NCBI GenBank assembly: GCA_938009755.1
Contig: CALLIL010000036.1
Span: 1-58,120 of the forward strand
DNA from: an uncultured Marinomonas sp.
GTDB lineage: Bacteria; Pseudomonadota; Gammaproteobacteria; Pseudomonadales; Marinomonadaceae
Length of the DNA stretch: 58,120 bases
Reading direction: 5' to 3'
Shown: piece by piece, positions 6,311 through 15,914 of the stretch
Numbering within the stretch: the first letter of the stretch is position 1
Layout of the letters: every line of letters begins with the position of its first letter
Notes under the pieces: generated by a model
Databases searched by the model: none
Told to the model about the DNA's origin: nothing
Seen by the model: only the letters and a program-made list of their open reading frames with translations
Made by a program: the position numbers and the translations under genes

Positions 6311-9300
6311 TTATTGCTCAGCAGCAAACCTTACTTCTGGTAGTGGGTCTGTTTTTGCTTCTTCAATAATTCTCTTCAAATGGAGGTCGCTTTCCTTGTC
6401 GTCATCCATTTTCAATAAACCAATAGCTAGCTTTACACACTCTGCTCTAACAAGAGGGATATTTGCGATTTGAATTTCATTTGAAAAGTCTTGACTATAA
6501 CTCATGCTATCAAAAACTCTTGGAGCACTATCACAAAGGATTAGAGAATCTATTTCTGAAAGATAACCTTTAGATAACATGCTATTAACAGCCCAAAGAA
6601 GGCGATACATATTAGACGTTTGATTATAGCTAATCATAGTCACAATCAGGGGAATAAGTCTTTTTACCGCATCACTGTTTTCTAATTCACGCCACTTCAA
6701 AATAGCAATTGCAGCTTGACTCACGAAATGATGATCCGAGTCTAACAAACTATTTCTTAAAAGGTTCTCTACAATATAGACCTTCTCTTCTAGAGCTTCC
6801 GCGAAATAAGGAAACGCAATCAAGGAAGCAGGCAATTTAGTATCTTTAAAAAAGGAAAAGAGCTCTTCAAAATTATCTTCGTTTAGATCTGTTTGTGCCA
6901 ATGCAGGCATAACAGAATAAGAAAGCGCTTGAGCAATGTACGAATAATTTGAACGATCATCTCGATGCGAACTCATTGTACTCTGTTCACTAAATGGCTT
7001 AGGTCTCCAATTCACTAGAGTACTGAAATAGTGTTTTGCTTCTTTCTCATTAGGTAATTGTCGAATGCTTTTAACTTGTGCTGCACTGATAATATTAACA
7101 AGCCTATTTTTATTAAACAGCTGCTTTTGATCCGCTTTAAACAGATAGTCTCTTACAAGTTTTTTAGTATGTTCCTGATTATTTGACGGTAGTAGTAAAA
7201 AGACCCAGCTATATAAGTTTCCCATATTAGGTAAAACATTCGGGTGATCATCAGTTCCCCAAATCTTTCTAGTAAGTTGTTCTAACTCCGATTGAGTCAA
7301 AAAGCCATGTTCGATCAAAAGCAAAAGACGCTCTAAAGATGAGCCTTTTGATTCAGCATTAGATACGCTTTCAATTAACCAGTTCACTCTTTTATCTAAC
7401 TCTAAATCAGGCTTCCTTTGGCCTACATGTTTAATTGTTGGATTCGGCCAACCATGAAGTGACCTTCCTTGAAGTTCTGTCACAATCGGAAACTCTAATG
7501 TTTTTGACAATAAATTTTGATGGTCTGATGTAGGTATACTTTCCAAAGAATACTCAATCAAATGATCAATAGAGTCCCTTAACCAAAGGTGTTGCATCTC
7601 TTTTTGATTACCCATCTCTAAAGCATAAAGATACAGCTGTTTTGCTTTTTCTGGTGCTGCGCGCACCGAGACCCGAGCTAAGACTTCAATAAACAGTCTC
7701 AACTTTGTTAATACTGAAGCATTGCGCTTTTCAGGTATCAGCAAGCTTTTACGCCAGTAGGCGACGGCTCTTTCACATTGTAAAATCAAATCATCACTCT
7801 CACTCTGTGAAAGAGAAGCAATTCTTAAACGTGAAAATACGTAATCTATTTCGTCTTCTTTTTCAGAATTCACATAACGAGCCAGTAATGGAAAATATTC
7901 ATCTTTAGAAGTATCGTCTAAGTAGATAAGATCCTGTGCAAGTCCTGTCATGAAACCAGTATAATCCCACCGAACAGGAACCCCTGTAGAAAACAATATT
8001 CCATGAAAAATATAAAATGGATGAACTCGATTATAAAAAGTCGTGTTGTCCGAATTATCTCTGTAGGTTCCTGGAGTAAAGAATACTTTGATTCCTTGAT
8101 CCTTCTTTTTATTGTCTATCAAATCCCGCATTGTTTTTCGTAATTCATCGATTTGATCCCATAATTCGCAGTATTTTTCACTTCCACTCTCAACTGTTTT
8201 TTTCTTAAATTCATGAGTGGTTACACGCTGAATTGTCTCCGCCACTTTCAATCGAGATAAAATATATATGGAATTTGGATCTCTACGATGCTGACTCAAT
8301 AAATCCTTATAAGCTTCAGAAATTAAGATATTTCCTTCGCTAAATAACCCCAGCTCACCAAGTAACGCAGCTTTACGAAGTTTGTTGATAGGCTCATTCG
8401 GAGCCATATTTTTCACAAGGCTTTCTAATTTTTCATAGTCAAATTGGTATAGAGCCAACGATGCTTTAAAAAATACAATCTCTTCTAAAGCGTCAGGCCA
8501 ATATTGGCTATTACTCTCGATAATAGTAATAACCTCTTTTTCTAAAATTTCGCTTTCTTCTTCCCCCAACCATCGAGTATTTTTCAATACATAAACAGCA
8601 ATCTCCAACTGTTGCTTCTTTGTAAGAATATTGGGTTTCGATGGGTCACATACTTGAAACATCTCTTGAATAAGCCACTTTAGCGAAACTTCATAAGTAC
8701 GCTCATATTGCCAAACGATTTCGTACAGTATTTCTGCTCGAACTTCCTCGGATAATGCCATTAGCCTTACTTTGTCTACAGAAAACTGTAATTTCGATTG
8801 TAAATGTGAAGGGAGGATTAACCATCCGGGATATGTTTCACGGTTCTTCTTAAGTGTTGTTAAGCTCTCTTCCAACGATAATTTTCTATCTAAATTCGAA
8901 TGTCGCCATTCCCACGGCTTTTTAGGCTCTAACTCTTTTAATGCTGCTAAAAAATATTCAGTTGCCTTTTTATGTTTTAAGTCATGGTCGTAATCCGATA
9001 CAAGAGGCTCAAGATCAATTGGAGAAATATTAATAGACTCCAAATATTTTCGTTTTGCTACAGTTAAGTCGAGAGCTCCTACCAGATAAATACGCCTTGC
9101 ATTAGATGCTAAGTGATCCCGTACCCATCCAGTCCATTGTAAAAAATTTGGGTCATCTCCTGAGAACCCCACTAGACAGAGCTCATTCTCTATAAACACT
9201 TGGCGGGCGAAATTAACAAATGCGGCATGTTTTTGTGGGTATGTTCGATAGTCCTCTTGAGTAAATATCAGCTCATTAGTTACATTTAAGGTGCCATGTA

Positions 9301-9796
9301 ATTTCACTATCCTAGGGGAATATTCGCTAGATAACTGCTCTTGACGATTTACGACACCATAAAAGCGACCATGTGCTTTTTCCGATGCCTTTTCTAGCAA
9401 TGTATCCCAATTAGTCGTGAGAACTTCTGACCAAGGCAGCTCTAATAATTGATTATGAAGGTCACTTGGCTCCCAAGCGGCATCATTCACCTCCTTTTTT
9501 AAAAGGTCATCAAGCGCTTGCCTTCCGAAATAAGCAGAATATTCTTCTGCAATTCGAAGAGGATCGGAATCACTAGAATTCAGTTCTTTTTTTAAAACCT
9601 TCGACAAATCAAACCACAGTGGAAGCTTTTTTGATTTATCTCCTGTCACTCCAGCACATCGACTAAACCCAGCGCCAACCATGACAGCAGCACCGTGATA
9701 AGCATTATCTTTCTGCCAGAGCACAGAGGCAAAACGTTCAAGAGTAGGGTAATCAGGAAGTGTTTTTAATGAATTCAGTATTGATTCTGCTGGCAT
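6311..9796 (-). CDS. SIR2-domain anti-phage protein, DSR-like
   Basis: A 1161-residue protein with an N-terminal SIR2 NAD-binding domain (about 35-270): GAGFSR at 41-46, TTNWD at 127-131, KLHGT at 165-169 and GFSGDDPNF at 210-218. The candidate catalytic pair N129 and H167 is 38 residues apart, the spacing I recall for N133/H171 of DSR2. The remaining 890 residues are alpha-helical and repeat-like, without a visible P-loop, which fits the defence-associated sirtuins (DSR) rather than Avs5-type STAND proteins. Such proteins deplete NAD when a phage protein is sensed. AGGGA lies six bases upstream of the ATG. Its C-terminus has a decayed paralogue at 5358-5501. The trigger cannot be predicted. 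Confidence 0.8.
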   Translation of the reverse strand: MPAESILNSLKTLPDYPTLERFASVLWQKDNAYHGAAVMVGAGFSRCAGVTGDKSKKLPLWFDLSKVLKKELNSSDSDPLRIAEEYSAYFGRQALDDLLKKEVNDAAWEPSDLHNQLLELPWSEVLTTNWDTLLEKASEKAHGRFYGVVNRQEQLSSEYSPRIVKLHGTLNVTNELIFTQEDYRTYPQKHAAFVNFARQVFIENELCLVGFSGDDPNFLQWTGWVRDHLASNARRIYLVGALDLTVAKRKYLESINISPIDLEPLVSDYDHDLKHKKATEYFLAALKELEPKKPWEWRHSNLDRKLSLEESLTTLKKNRETYPGWLILPSHLQSKLQFSVDKVRLMALSEEVRAEILYEIVWQYERTYEVSLKWLIQEMFQVCDPSKPNILTKKQQLEIAVYVLKNTRWLGEEESEILEKEVITIIESNSQYWPDALEEIVFFKASLALYQFDYEKLESLVKNMAPNEPINKLRKAALLGELGLFSEGNILISEAYKDLLSQHRRDPNSIYILSRLKVAETIQRVTTHEFKKKTVESGSEKYCELWDQIDELRKTMRDLIDNKKKDQGIKVFFTPGTYRDNSDNTTFYNRVHPFYIFHGILFSTGVPVRWDYTGFMTGLAQDLIYLDDTSKDEYFPLLARYVNSEKEDEIDYVFSRLRIASLSQSESDDLILQCERAVAYWRKSLLIPEKRNASVLTKLRLFIEVLARVSVRAAPEKAKQLYLYALEMGNQKEMQHLWLRDSIDHLIEYSLESIPTSDHQNLLSKTLEFPIVTELQGRSLHGWPNPTIKHVGQRKPDLELDKRVNWLIESVSNAESKGSSLERLLLLIEHGFLTQSELEQLTRKIWGTDDHPNVLPNMGNLYSWVFLLLPSNNQEHTKKLVRDYLFKADQKQLFNKNRLVNIISAAQVKSIRQLPNEKEAKHYFSTLVNWRPKPFSEQSTMSSHRDDRSNYSYIAQALSYSVMPALAQTDLNEDNFEELFSFFKDTKLPASLIAFPYFAEALEEKVYIVENLLRNSLLDSDHHFVSQAAIAILKWRELENSDAVKRLIPLIVTMISYNQTSNMYRLLWAVNSMLSKGYLSEIDSLILCDSAPRVFDSMSYSQDFSNEIQIANIPLVRAECVKLAIGLLKMDDDKESDLHLKRIIEEAKTDPLPEVRFAAEQ

Positions 9797-10025
9797 AGTA
9801 GTCCCTTATCAGCTTGGTATAGTCATACACATAGTCAGCCATGAACCTCTATAAATCAAATATCAAACTTAGTTTTAGCATTCTTAATGCTTGGAGGGGT
9901 TATAGAGTGCCCTTGCGCTCGACCTAACTCGCTTAAGCCCATATTCAATTACAACAAGAGTACCGCCATATTTTGAACGATTTTTGGCGAGCTAGTGGTC
10001 TATAAGCCCTATAGTTAATCAATTA

Positions 10026-10322
10026 AAAAACCAACCTACGCGCAAACCTTTATTGATCGATGGGGCTAGGCAAACAGGTAAAGCGTGTCTGTTACAAGCT
10101 CTGTTTGGCAGCACTTTTGCCAACGTCCTTCGTATCGACTTTCTGGAAAACCCTGATTACAAAGTGGCTTTCGATGGTTCACTGTCGCCAGATGAGTTGC
10201 TCATAAAACGATACTCGCCAAGCAAGACCTTCAAACTCACAGGTACGCAAGGCTCCTCAGTACTAGAACACACCCATATTGTGATGCCATTATATTTCAC
10301 ACCGTATTTACCACTGAGATGA
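10026..10322 (+). pseudogene. Relic of an AAA/DUF4143 ATPase with internal deletion
   Basis: The frame reads TRKPLLIDGARQTGKACLLQ, matching the N-terminal Walker A region of AAA-DUF4143 ATPases (usual form P-L-L-I-x-G-A-R-Q-x-G-K-T); the final threonine is alanine here. FANVLRIDFLENPDYK follows as expected. After about 55 codons the frame passes to RYSPSKTFKLTG and then IVMPLYFTPYLPL, which resembles the C-terminal tail of the family. The middle, with Walker B and the DUF4143 domain, is missing (99 codons against about 400). There is no proper start codon. Confidence 0.6.
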
Positions 10323-10498
10323 TAAAAACCTCTTTATAAAAACTCTGCATTTCGAGCGGCTGGTTTTCGTCGGGCTTATTGGTTTTGTCGCTTTAACTTC
10401 TGAATTATGTGGTTAAATGAGGGAATATACGTACATTTTATGGCTTAATCGGTTAATATCTAGTCACTCAATTTTTCATTCTTCATGGACAGTAATAC

Positions 10499-12199
10499 AT
10501 GCACTATATTCGATCGGTAATAGTCAGTATTGTGTTTTTATATGCGGCTTTATTATCGAGTCTCGCTTTTTCGAACACGCCAACGATTACTATCCAAGAA
10601 GACTTTAGTAAGTTAGAAAATTTTAATTTAGAGTATTACATAGATAAAACACAAGAAATGTCTCTGCAAGCTGTCCAGCAGCAAGACTTTCAAATGTCAT
10701 CGAACAGAATTTCGCTCGGTGAAAGCGCAAAAACAATATGGATAAAAATCCAGCTTAAAAACGAGAGCGATCAGCCTTTTTCTCTTTATCTTCATCAGCC
10801 TGAGATGTATCACAATCATCAAGCGCATCTTTATGAAATAACCAATGGAAATGTCGTTAGTGAGCGCTTAATTGATACCAACAACAAGGACACTCACCAC
10901 TGGATGTATCGTGGTGCAGCTGTATTTGATATCACTCTGCCAGCGCAAGAATACACAACGCTCTACATAAAAAGTCGTGCGTTTTCTTATCAGTGGCTTT
11001 CGCTTTATTTGTACAATGAAGATCAATCTAAAAGAGCTTTATTGGGGCAACAAAGCGACACTATATTACTGGTTGGCATGCTGCTTTCTTTGATTCTTTA
11101 TAATCTTTTTTTGTTTATCACTTCTCGTTTTATGGAGCACTTATATTATTCGCTCTATTTAACCTTTGGTTGCTTCTGGATTTCCCTGACTTACGGTTTA
11201 CTGGCCGATGCATTTAATGTCTTTGGATCAATGACTTTAAAGTGGCATATTTCTCTTGGCGCCATGCCTGTGTTTCTCCTCTTGTTTATGGCCACGATTT
11301 TTGAGACTAAGAAGAAATATCCCATCGAGCATAAAGCACTACTGGCGGTAATTGTTTTATTAGTCGCTAATGCTTTTTATGCGTTATTCGACATCATCGC
11401 TGCGTTACGATATTCATCAACGTTAGCACCTCTGACCATATTAATTAGCCTGATTGTTGCCGTTTCCATGCTCATCCGAAAGCACCCTCTCGCGCTTTTC
11501 TTTTTATTGGGTCACGGGTTGTTTGTTGCTTGCAGCGCTCTGTCGGTTTTGTTTTATAAAGGCCACATTTCATACACCTATTTAACCAGTCACGGCGTTG
11601 GCATTGGTTTGGTGCTGGAAGCGCTCGCTTTGTCGCTGATCATCGCGTATCGCATACGAATCCTGAGAGAGATAAAAGAGACGCAAGAAGAACTTCAATT
11701 ACAAGCATCTACCGATCCGTTAACCAAATTACTAAATCGCCGCTATTTGAATATTGCTGCGAACAAGGTATTTGACCGTTCTCATGAGTCTATTTCGGTT
11801 GCATTGATTGATATCGATAACTTTAAAAATATAAACGACACTTACGGTCACACAATCGGTGATAAAGCTATTATCCATGCAGCTGAAACCTTAAAATCCA
11901 GTTGTCGAGGCAAAGATATATTAGCCAGATACGGCGGAGAGGAATTTATTCTGATCATGCCTGATACGCCAATATACGCGGCGAAAGTCATTACGGAACG
12001 TGTTCGTGTCGAGCTAGAGCGCTCTAAAGTGTATGCCGATCAAGACCAACCTATTCACTTCACCATCAGCGCTGGTGTAACAGAAGCTTTTCCAATGGAA
12101 ACGGGCTTGCTTGACGCAATAGACCAAGCAGACAGAGCGCTTTACCAAGCAAAAAACAGTGGTAAAAACCAAACGCAACTTTATAAAGCAAAGGTATAA
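10499..12199 (+). CDS. 7TMR-DISM sensor diguanylate cyclase
   Basis: Membrane sensor that should synthesise c-di-GMP. A signal peptide (about residues 1-25) is followed by a periplasmic 7TMR-DISM extracellular domain (about 30-175), seven hydrophobic segments (about 185-390), a short coiled linker and a C-terminal GGDEF domain. The catalytic motif is GGEEF at 479-483, an active variant, and RGKD five residues earlier is the inhibitory I-site, implying product feedback. The substrate-binding part IDIDNFKNINDTYGH is intact. Periplasmic DISM domains of this class probably bind carbohydrates or similar ligands. No strong Shine-Dalgarno is visible at the start. It is convergent with the LysR gene. 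Confidence 0.88.
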   Translation: MHYIRSVIVSIVFLYAALLSSLAFSNTPTITIQEDFSKLENFNLEYYIDKTQEMSLQAVQQQDFQMSSNRISLGESAKTIWIKIQLKNESDQPFSLYLHQPEMYHNHQAHLYEITNGNVVSERLIDTNNKDTHHWMYRGAAVFDITLPAQEYTTLYIKSRAFSYQWLSLYLYNEDQSKRALLGQQSDTILLVGMLLSLILYNLFLFITSRFMEHLYYSLYLTFGCFWISLTYGLLADAFNVFGSMTLKWHISLGAMPVFLLLFMATIFETKKKYPIEHKALLAVIVLLVANAFYALFDIIAALRYSSTLAPLTILISLIVAVSMLIRKHPLALFFLLGHGLFVACSALSVLFYKGHISYTYLTSHGVGIGLVLEALALSLIIAYRIRILREIKETQEELQLQASTDPLTKLLNRRYLNIAANKVFDRSHESISVALIDIDNFKNINDTYGHTIGDKAIIHAAETLKSSCRGKDILARYGGEEFILIMPDTPIYAAKVITERVRVELERSKVYADQDQPIHFTISAGVTEAFPMETGLLDAIDQADRALYQAKNSGKNQTQLYKAKV

Positions 12200-12227
12200 T
12201 GGTGATGTAGAGCGTCTTTTCTGAGAA

Positions 12228-13118
12228 TTAATTCACCAAATTAAGCTGCTCCAGAAGCATTTTCCGTGCATTCGCAACATGTATTTTGCGTAACACACTG
12301 GGTGCCCAAACGAGATAATAATGCATTTCACGAATACCAATTGGCGATGGAATTTCGGCTAGCTCGCCTCTGTTAATTTGCTCATTACAGAGAAATTCAG
12401 GCATAACGGACCAACCAAAACCTTTTACGAGCAACTTCCGTTGGGCTCGTAAGTCTTGGCTGACTAAAGTAGGCACAAGGTTTTCAACGCTAATATGGTT
12501 TTTGATAAGCCAACTGTCAATAAGAGATAACTCAATATTATAGGCGAGCAAAGGTTCGTTTCTTATGGCGCTGGCAAAATCGTCTGCGTTCGCTAACCGC
12601 TCAGCCACAGAAGGTGACGCCACTGGCAACACTCGACTGGTAAAGATTTTTTCACTCTGTAAACGACTGTCTATCACTGGCATGGCTGAGACGCCAAGGT
12701 CGCAATGGCCTTCTAGCAACATGCTGGAAACCAAATGCCCATTGCCTGTCTGCATTCTTACCTTATTACCCGCGTTCAACAAAGGCAGCAATTTTTCACT
12801 TAATATTTCTGCCATAAAGTCTGCATGACCCACAATTTGAAGCACACCTGAAACGTCCATAGAGCGGCCTCGCGCTGAGACCAACGCGGCCTCGGCAGCA
12901 TCGAGTTTGTCGCCAATGTCGTTAGCCAACTCATCTGCCGCTGATGTTGGTTTAGCGCCACTCGGTGAGCGTTCGAATAATGGGCGTCCAATAGCCACTT
13001 CCAAACCTGCGATGTGTTGAGATACTGCAGGTTGTGTGAGGTTTAACGAGCGTGCTGCGGCACTGATTGAACGCTGTCGATACACTTCAATAAAGGTACG
13101 CATTCTGGATAAAGACAT
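12228..13118 (-). CDS. LysR-family transcriptional regulator
   Basis: A 296-residue LysR regulator. The N-terminal winged HTH is clear (MRTFIEVYRQRSISAAARSL, then QPAVSQHIAGLE, residues 6-42), followed by a linker helix and a two-lobed effector domain to residue 290. It is divergent from an efflux-pump pair with a 146-base shared region holding a palindrome, so it most likely regulates that pair, as is usual for LysR genes placed this way. Inducer unknown. Confidence 0.88.
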   Translation of the reverse strand: MSLSRMRTFIEVYRQRSISAAARSLNLTQPAVSQHIAGLEVAIGRPLFERSPSGAKPTSAADELANDIGDKLDAAEAALVSARGRSMDVSGVLQIVGHADFMAEILSEKLLPLLNAGNKVRMQTGNGHLVSSMLLEGHCDLGVSAMPVIDSRLQSEKIFTSRVLPVASPSVAERLANADDFASAIRNEPLLAYNIELSLIDSWLIKNHISVENLVPTLVSQDLRAQRKLLVKGFGWSVMPEFLCNEQINRGELAEIPSPIGIREMHYYLVWAPSVLRKIHVANARKMLLEQLNLVN

Positions 13119-13230
13119 AAAAGACCATAAATTTATTTATATCCTATAGAAAATAGCATTGTTACCTGCCCTCTTCCAATCAGATCTACTATGGCGAACC
13201 CAAAACTCGACCGAAATACTGACATAGTGT

Positions 13231-13247
13231 ATTTCAGTCTCTGAAAT
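13231..13247. promoter_or_regulatory. Palindrome ATTTCAG-TCT-CTGAAAT, candidate LysR operator
   Basis: A perfect 7+3+7 palindrome ends 17 bases before the start of the membrane fusion protein gene and is of the T-N11-A type that LysR proteins bind. The divergent LysR gene is the obvious candidate regulator. Its nearness to the start codon suggests repression or a proximal activation half-site. Confidence 0.4.
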
Positions 13248-13264
13248 GCTTTACAAGGTAAAAA

Positions 13265-14170
13265 ATGAAACGCGATATATACGCTTACATCACCACGTTT
13301 GTCTTAATGCTCGCCATTGGGTTTAGTGTGTTTTTAATAATCAGTGACAACCATCTCCCTTTCACCACACAGGCGACAGTAAAAACGTCGACGATTGAAG
13401 TGGTGCCAGAAGCACAAGGCTATATTGACGCTATGATGGTAAAAGAAGGCCAACGAGTATCGGCTGGCGCACCTTTGCTGCAAATAGATAAAACGGCCTA
13501 TGAGATTGCACAACAAAAAGCCATCGCCAATGCACAGCTAGCAAAAAACGAATGGCAACAGAGTCAACGCTATTTGGCCCGAGTCACGTCTCTTCATGAA
13601 TCTAATTCCATTAGCAGAGAAACCCTAGATGAAACCGTCACAGCCACTGAAAGCGCCCACGCAGAATGGTTGTCTGCACAAGCAGACCTAAAAAGCGCAC
13701 AACGTAATTTAGACAAAACCTTAGTTGTGGCAAAGCAATCTGGCGTGGTCACGAATTTGGCTTATCGCACAGGCATGTATGTTTCTCAAACCTCTTCGGT
13801 GATTCATTTGGTTGATAAAGACAATGTATGGATTGCGGCAGATTTTACGGAAAAGGGATTGTCAGCATTGACTCAAGGCAAAGCCGTCAACATTGTGTTT
13901 GATGCGGTGCCAAACAAAGTCTTTAAAGGTCATGTAGTGTCTGTCGATTCGGCCATTACCTCTGGCGTGGCTGACCCCAGTCAGTTAGCTACAATAACGG
14001 ATGAGAGTCGCTGGATTCGAGCGCAACAAAAAATCCGAGTACGCATTGTGCCTGACACTGCGCCAAGCCAATTAGTCGCTGGCAGCCGCGCCAGCGTCAT
14101 GGTTCGCGACAGCAGTCATGTGTCAGATGTTTGGATGACTTTGTTGAGCTGGATGAGATATATCTACTAA
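13265..14170 (+). CDS. Efflux membrane fusion protein (HlyD/EmrA type)
   Basis: A 301-residue periplasmic adaptor of an efflux system. It has one N-terminal membrane segment (about 8-28), a lipoyl/biotinyl-like beta domain (VVPEAQGYIDAMMVKEGQRVSAG), a coiled-coil hairpin (about 75-150), the second lipoyl half (VVTNLAYRTGMYVS) and a beta-barrel region. This is the EmrA/AaeA layout. AAGG lies upstream of the ATG. The stop codon overlaps the start of the inner membrane partner (TAATG), so the two are translationally coupled. Substrate unknown; AaeAB-like pairs export aromatic acids. Confidence 0.85.
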   Translation: MKRDIYAYITTFVLMLAIGFSVFLIISDNHLPFTTQATVKTSTIEVVPEAQGYIDAMMVKEGQRVSAGAPLLQIDKTAYEIAQQKAIANAQLAKNEWQQSQRYLARVTSLHESNSISRETLDETVTATESAHAEWLSAQADLKSAQRNLDKTLVVAKQSGVVTNLAYRTGMYVSQTSSVIHLVDKDNVWIAADFTEKGLSALTQGKAVNIVFDAVPNKVFKGHVVSVDSAITSGVADPSQLATITDESRWIRAQQKIRVRIVPDTAPSQLVAGSRASVMVRDSSHVSDVWMTLLSWMRYIY

Positions 14171-15168
14171 TGTACGAACTTATTCGCAAAACACTCATCA
14201 TTGTGCTGTGCCTTATGCTTAGCAAAATGCTGAACATGAATGTCAGCGTATATTTGGTGTTGTTTTCTATATTGGTTGCCATGGCAAGCTTTTCTAAGCA
14301 TTTATCAAGTTCTCTTAAGATCTTATTGCCTTCTGTTTATGCGGCCATTGGGGCAGCGATTGTGAATCAAATATTCGACGCTCACCCTTTTATTATATGG
14401 GCTTGTTGTGTCTTGTACTTTGATTATGTCCGTCGTGGCGCCACCAATAATTTTCGCATTCTGATGGCGACGCTGCCTCTGTTTATGGTGATTTTTATCA
14501 CTACTTATCACAACAGTGGCTATAGTGAATCTATTGTCGATTTTATTCGAGATGTCATTTTAAGCGCCTTTCTTGCCGCTTTGGTTGGCAGTTTGGTAAA
14601 TCACCTAATGCCGATTAAAGCTAACGTGGGAAAACCTGAAATAATTGTGGTCGAGGTCACAGGCGCCGATCGATTAAAAATGTTGGTGTTAGTCGGCGGT
14701 GGTTTATCTTTTATCATGATAAACCAAGTCACCAGTGCGGTTTTTTGCTTAGTACCATTAATTACTTCTGCCATGCAGCCAACTCATGGACACATGAAAC
14801 AGCATTCTAAAGACAAGATTTTATCTCAAGTGGGCGGTTGCAGTTTGGCGATAATTGCGGCGTTTTTGTATTCAGGGACAGAAGTAAATCTAATCAGCTA
14901 TTTTATTATTTCTTCCTTGCTAATTTGTCTTTTACTCTTATGGAGTCATCATTCAGAAGAGGCAAAAGACAGAGCAATTCACGCCGATGTTCTAATGGGA
15001 TTCTTAATTCCGTATCAACTATATATTGCTCGTTACGGTAATGACTTTGGCCTTACATCCATTAGTCTACGAGCAGTGGAACTTGTCATTGCGTTGATGA
15101 TTATTTATGTGGTGGCACATTGGTTGGATGCATTAGGAAAAGAGTCAAGCACTCAAACCTCGTCATAA
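14170..15168 (+). CDS. DUF2955/FUSC-like inner membrane transport protein
   Basis: A 332-residue integral membrane protein with about ten hydrophobic segments in two blocks (about 5-135 and 175-320) joined by a more polar region. The pattern (MYELIRKTLIIVLCLML, YFDYVRRGATNNFRI, then PLITSAMQPTHG) fits the DUF2955 family, related to FUSC/AaeB-type exporters. The start at 14170 overlaps the stop codon of the membrane fusion protein gene; a longer frame from 14131 is less likely. Together with that adaptor it probably forms an export pump controlled by the divergent LysR protein. Confidence 0.8.
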   Translation: MYELIRKTLIIVLCLMLSKMLNMNVSVYLVLFSILVAMASFSKHLSSSLKILLPSVYAAIGAAIVNQIFDAHPFIIWACCVLYFDYVRRGATNNFRILMATLPLFMVIFITTYHNSGYSESIVDFIRDVILSAFLAALVGSLVNHLMPIKANVGKPEIIVVEVTGADRLKMLVLVGGGLSFIMINQVTSAVFCLVPLITSAMQPTHGHMKQHSKDKILSQVGGCSLAIIAAFLYSGTEVNLISYFIISSLLICLLLLWSHHSEEAKDRAIHADVLMGFLIPYQLYIARYGNDFGLTSISLRAVELVIALMIIYVVAHWLDALGKESSTQTSS

Positions 15169-15203
15169 GGCTAAGTGCTTAACATGGCGACGATCTAAAA
15201 TGC

Positions 15204-15704
15204 TTAGTATTTACCTAGTTCAACGACTGTTGTCTCAAGTACTTCACTGCCTTTTGAGGCTTTAATCGTTACGTAATACGCGTGTTTTTTACCACCTGAA
15301 CAAGGCGGCATGTAAGCACCCGCTTTGTCCCAACCTGGTCCACGATGCGCAGCAATCATAGTAAATGGCGCTGGCAAATCAAAAGTGTGACCCAAAACCG
15401 CTGGGATTTGAACGTCTGTTGCTTCGGACGCCAGTGCGTAACTGATTTGACCATGACCGCCATTATTCATTCCCTTTGAATCACGATCACTGTATTCCAT
15501 CACAATCGTGTCGGTTCCTGCTGGCAAACCGCTCAATGATAATTGTGGTGAAGCAGGGCTAATGCCACCAAATTTCTGGCATTGCTCCGCCGCAGGCACT
15601 TTTTTACCATCCCATGCAGACTCAGTAAGTTTGGCATCAAAAGCCAAAGCGCTCGAGCTAATAAGCGTAACGCCTAGCGATACAACCAACGATGTTAATT
15701 TCAT
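15204..15704 (-). CDS. Secreted PEBP/YbhB-like protein
   Basis: A 166-residue protein with a clear signal peptide (cleavage probably after SSSALA, residue 21). The mature part follows the phosphatidylethanolamine-binding protein family: SPQLSLSGLPAGT near residue 51, then MEYSDRD, a glycine-rich NNGGHGQISYAL segment and AHRGPGWDKAGAYMPPC. This matches the family pattern S-P-x-L-x-W-x-x-x-P-x-x-x-x-S-x-x-x-x-x-x-D only loosely, so it is a divergent secreted branch. Bacterial PEBP-like proteins have no settled function. Monocistronic, convergent with the transport pair. Confidence 0.75.
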   Translation of the reverse strand: MKLTSLVVSLGVTLISSSALAFDAKLTESAWDGKKVPAAEQCQKFGGISPASPQLSLSGLPAGTDTIVMEYSDRDSKGMNNGGHGQISYALASEATDVQIPAVLGHTFDLPAPFTMIAAHRGPGWDKAGAYMPPCSGGKKHAYYVTIKASKGSEVLETTVVELGKY

Positions 15705-15914
15705 AATAATTATTCCTTTCGTTCCTTTATATAGATGTCATTTCAATATACCAAAAAGCCGTGACAATACCATTGCACTCTTTGTATAAATAAAAACAAA
15801 AACGCCTTCGTGCTTTATCTTTAGCATTTCACACTTGAACACTCTGTTTCTGATCATTTGTGTTATAGTTGCTAGTTCAAAAAAAGACACTAAACGGCGG
15901 TTTAAACGAACTTC

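Noticed and set aside
6258-6473. Forward-strand ORF overlapping the end of the SIR2 gene
   Set aside because: It lies antisense to clearly coding sequence, has no ribosome binding site and its translation lacks protein-like features.
10053-10322. An 89-codon ATPase gene starting at TTG
   Set aside because: Homology to the ATPase family extends upstream of that codon, and the middle of the protein is missing, so it is a relic and not a small gene.
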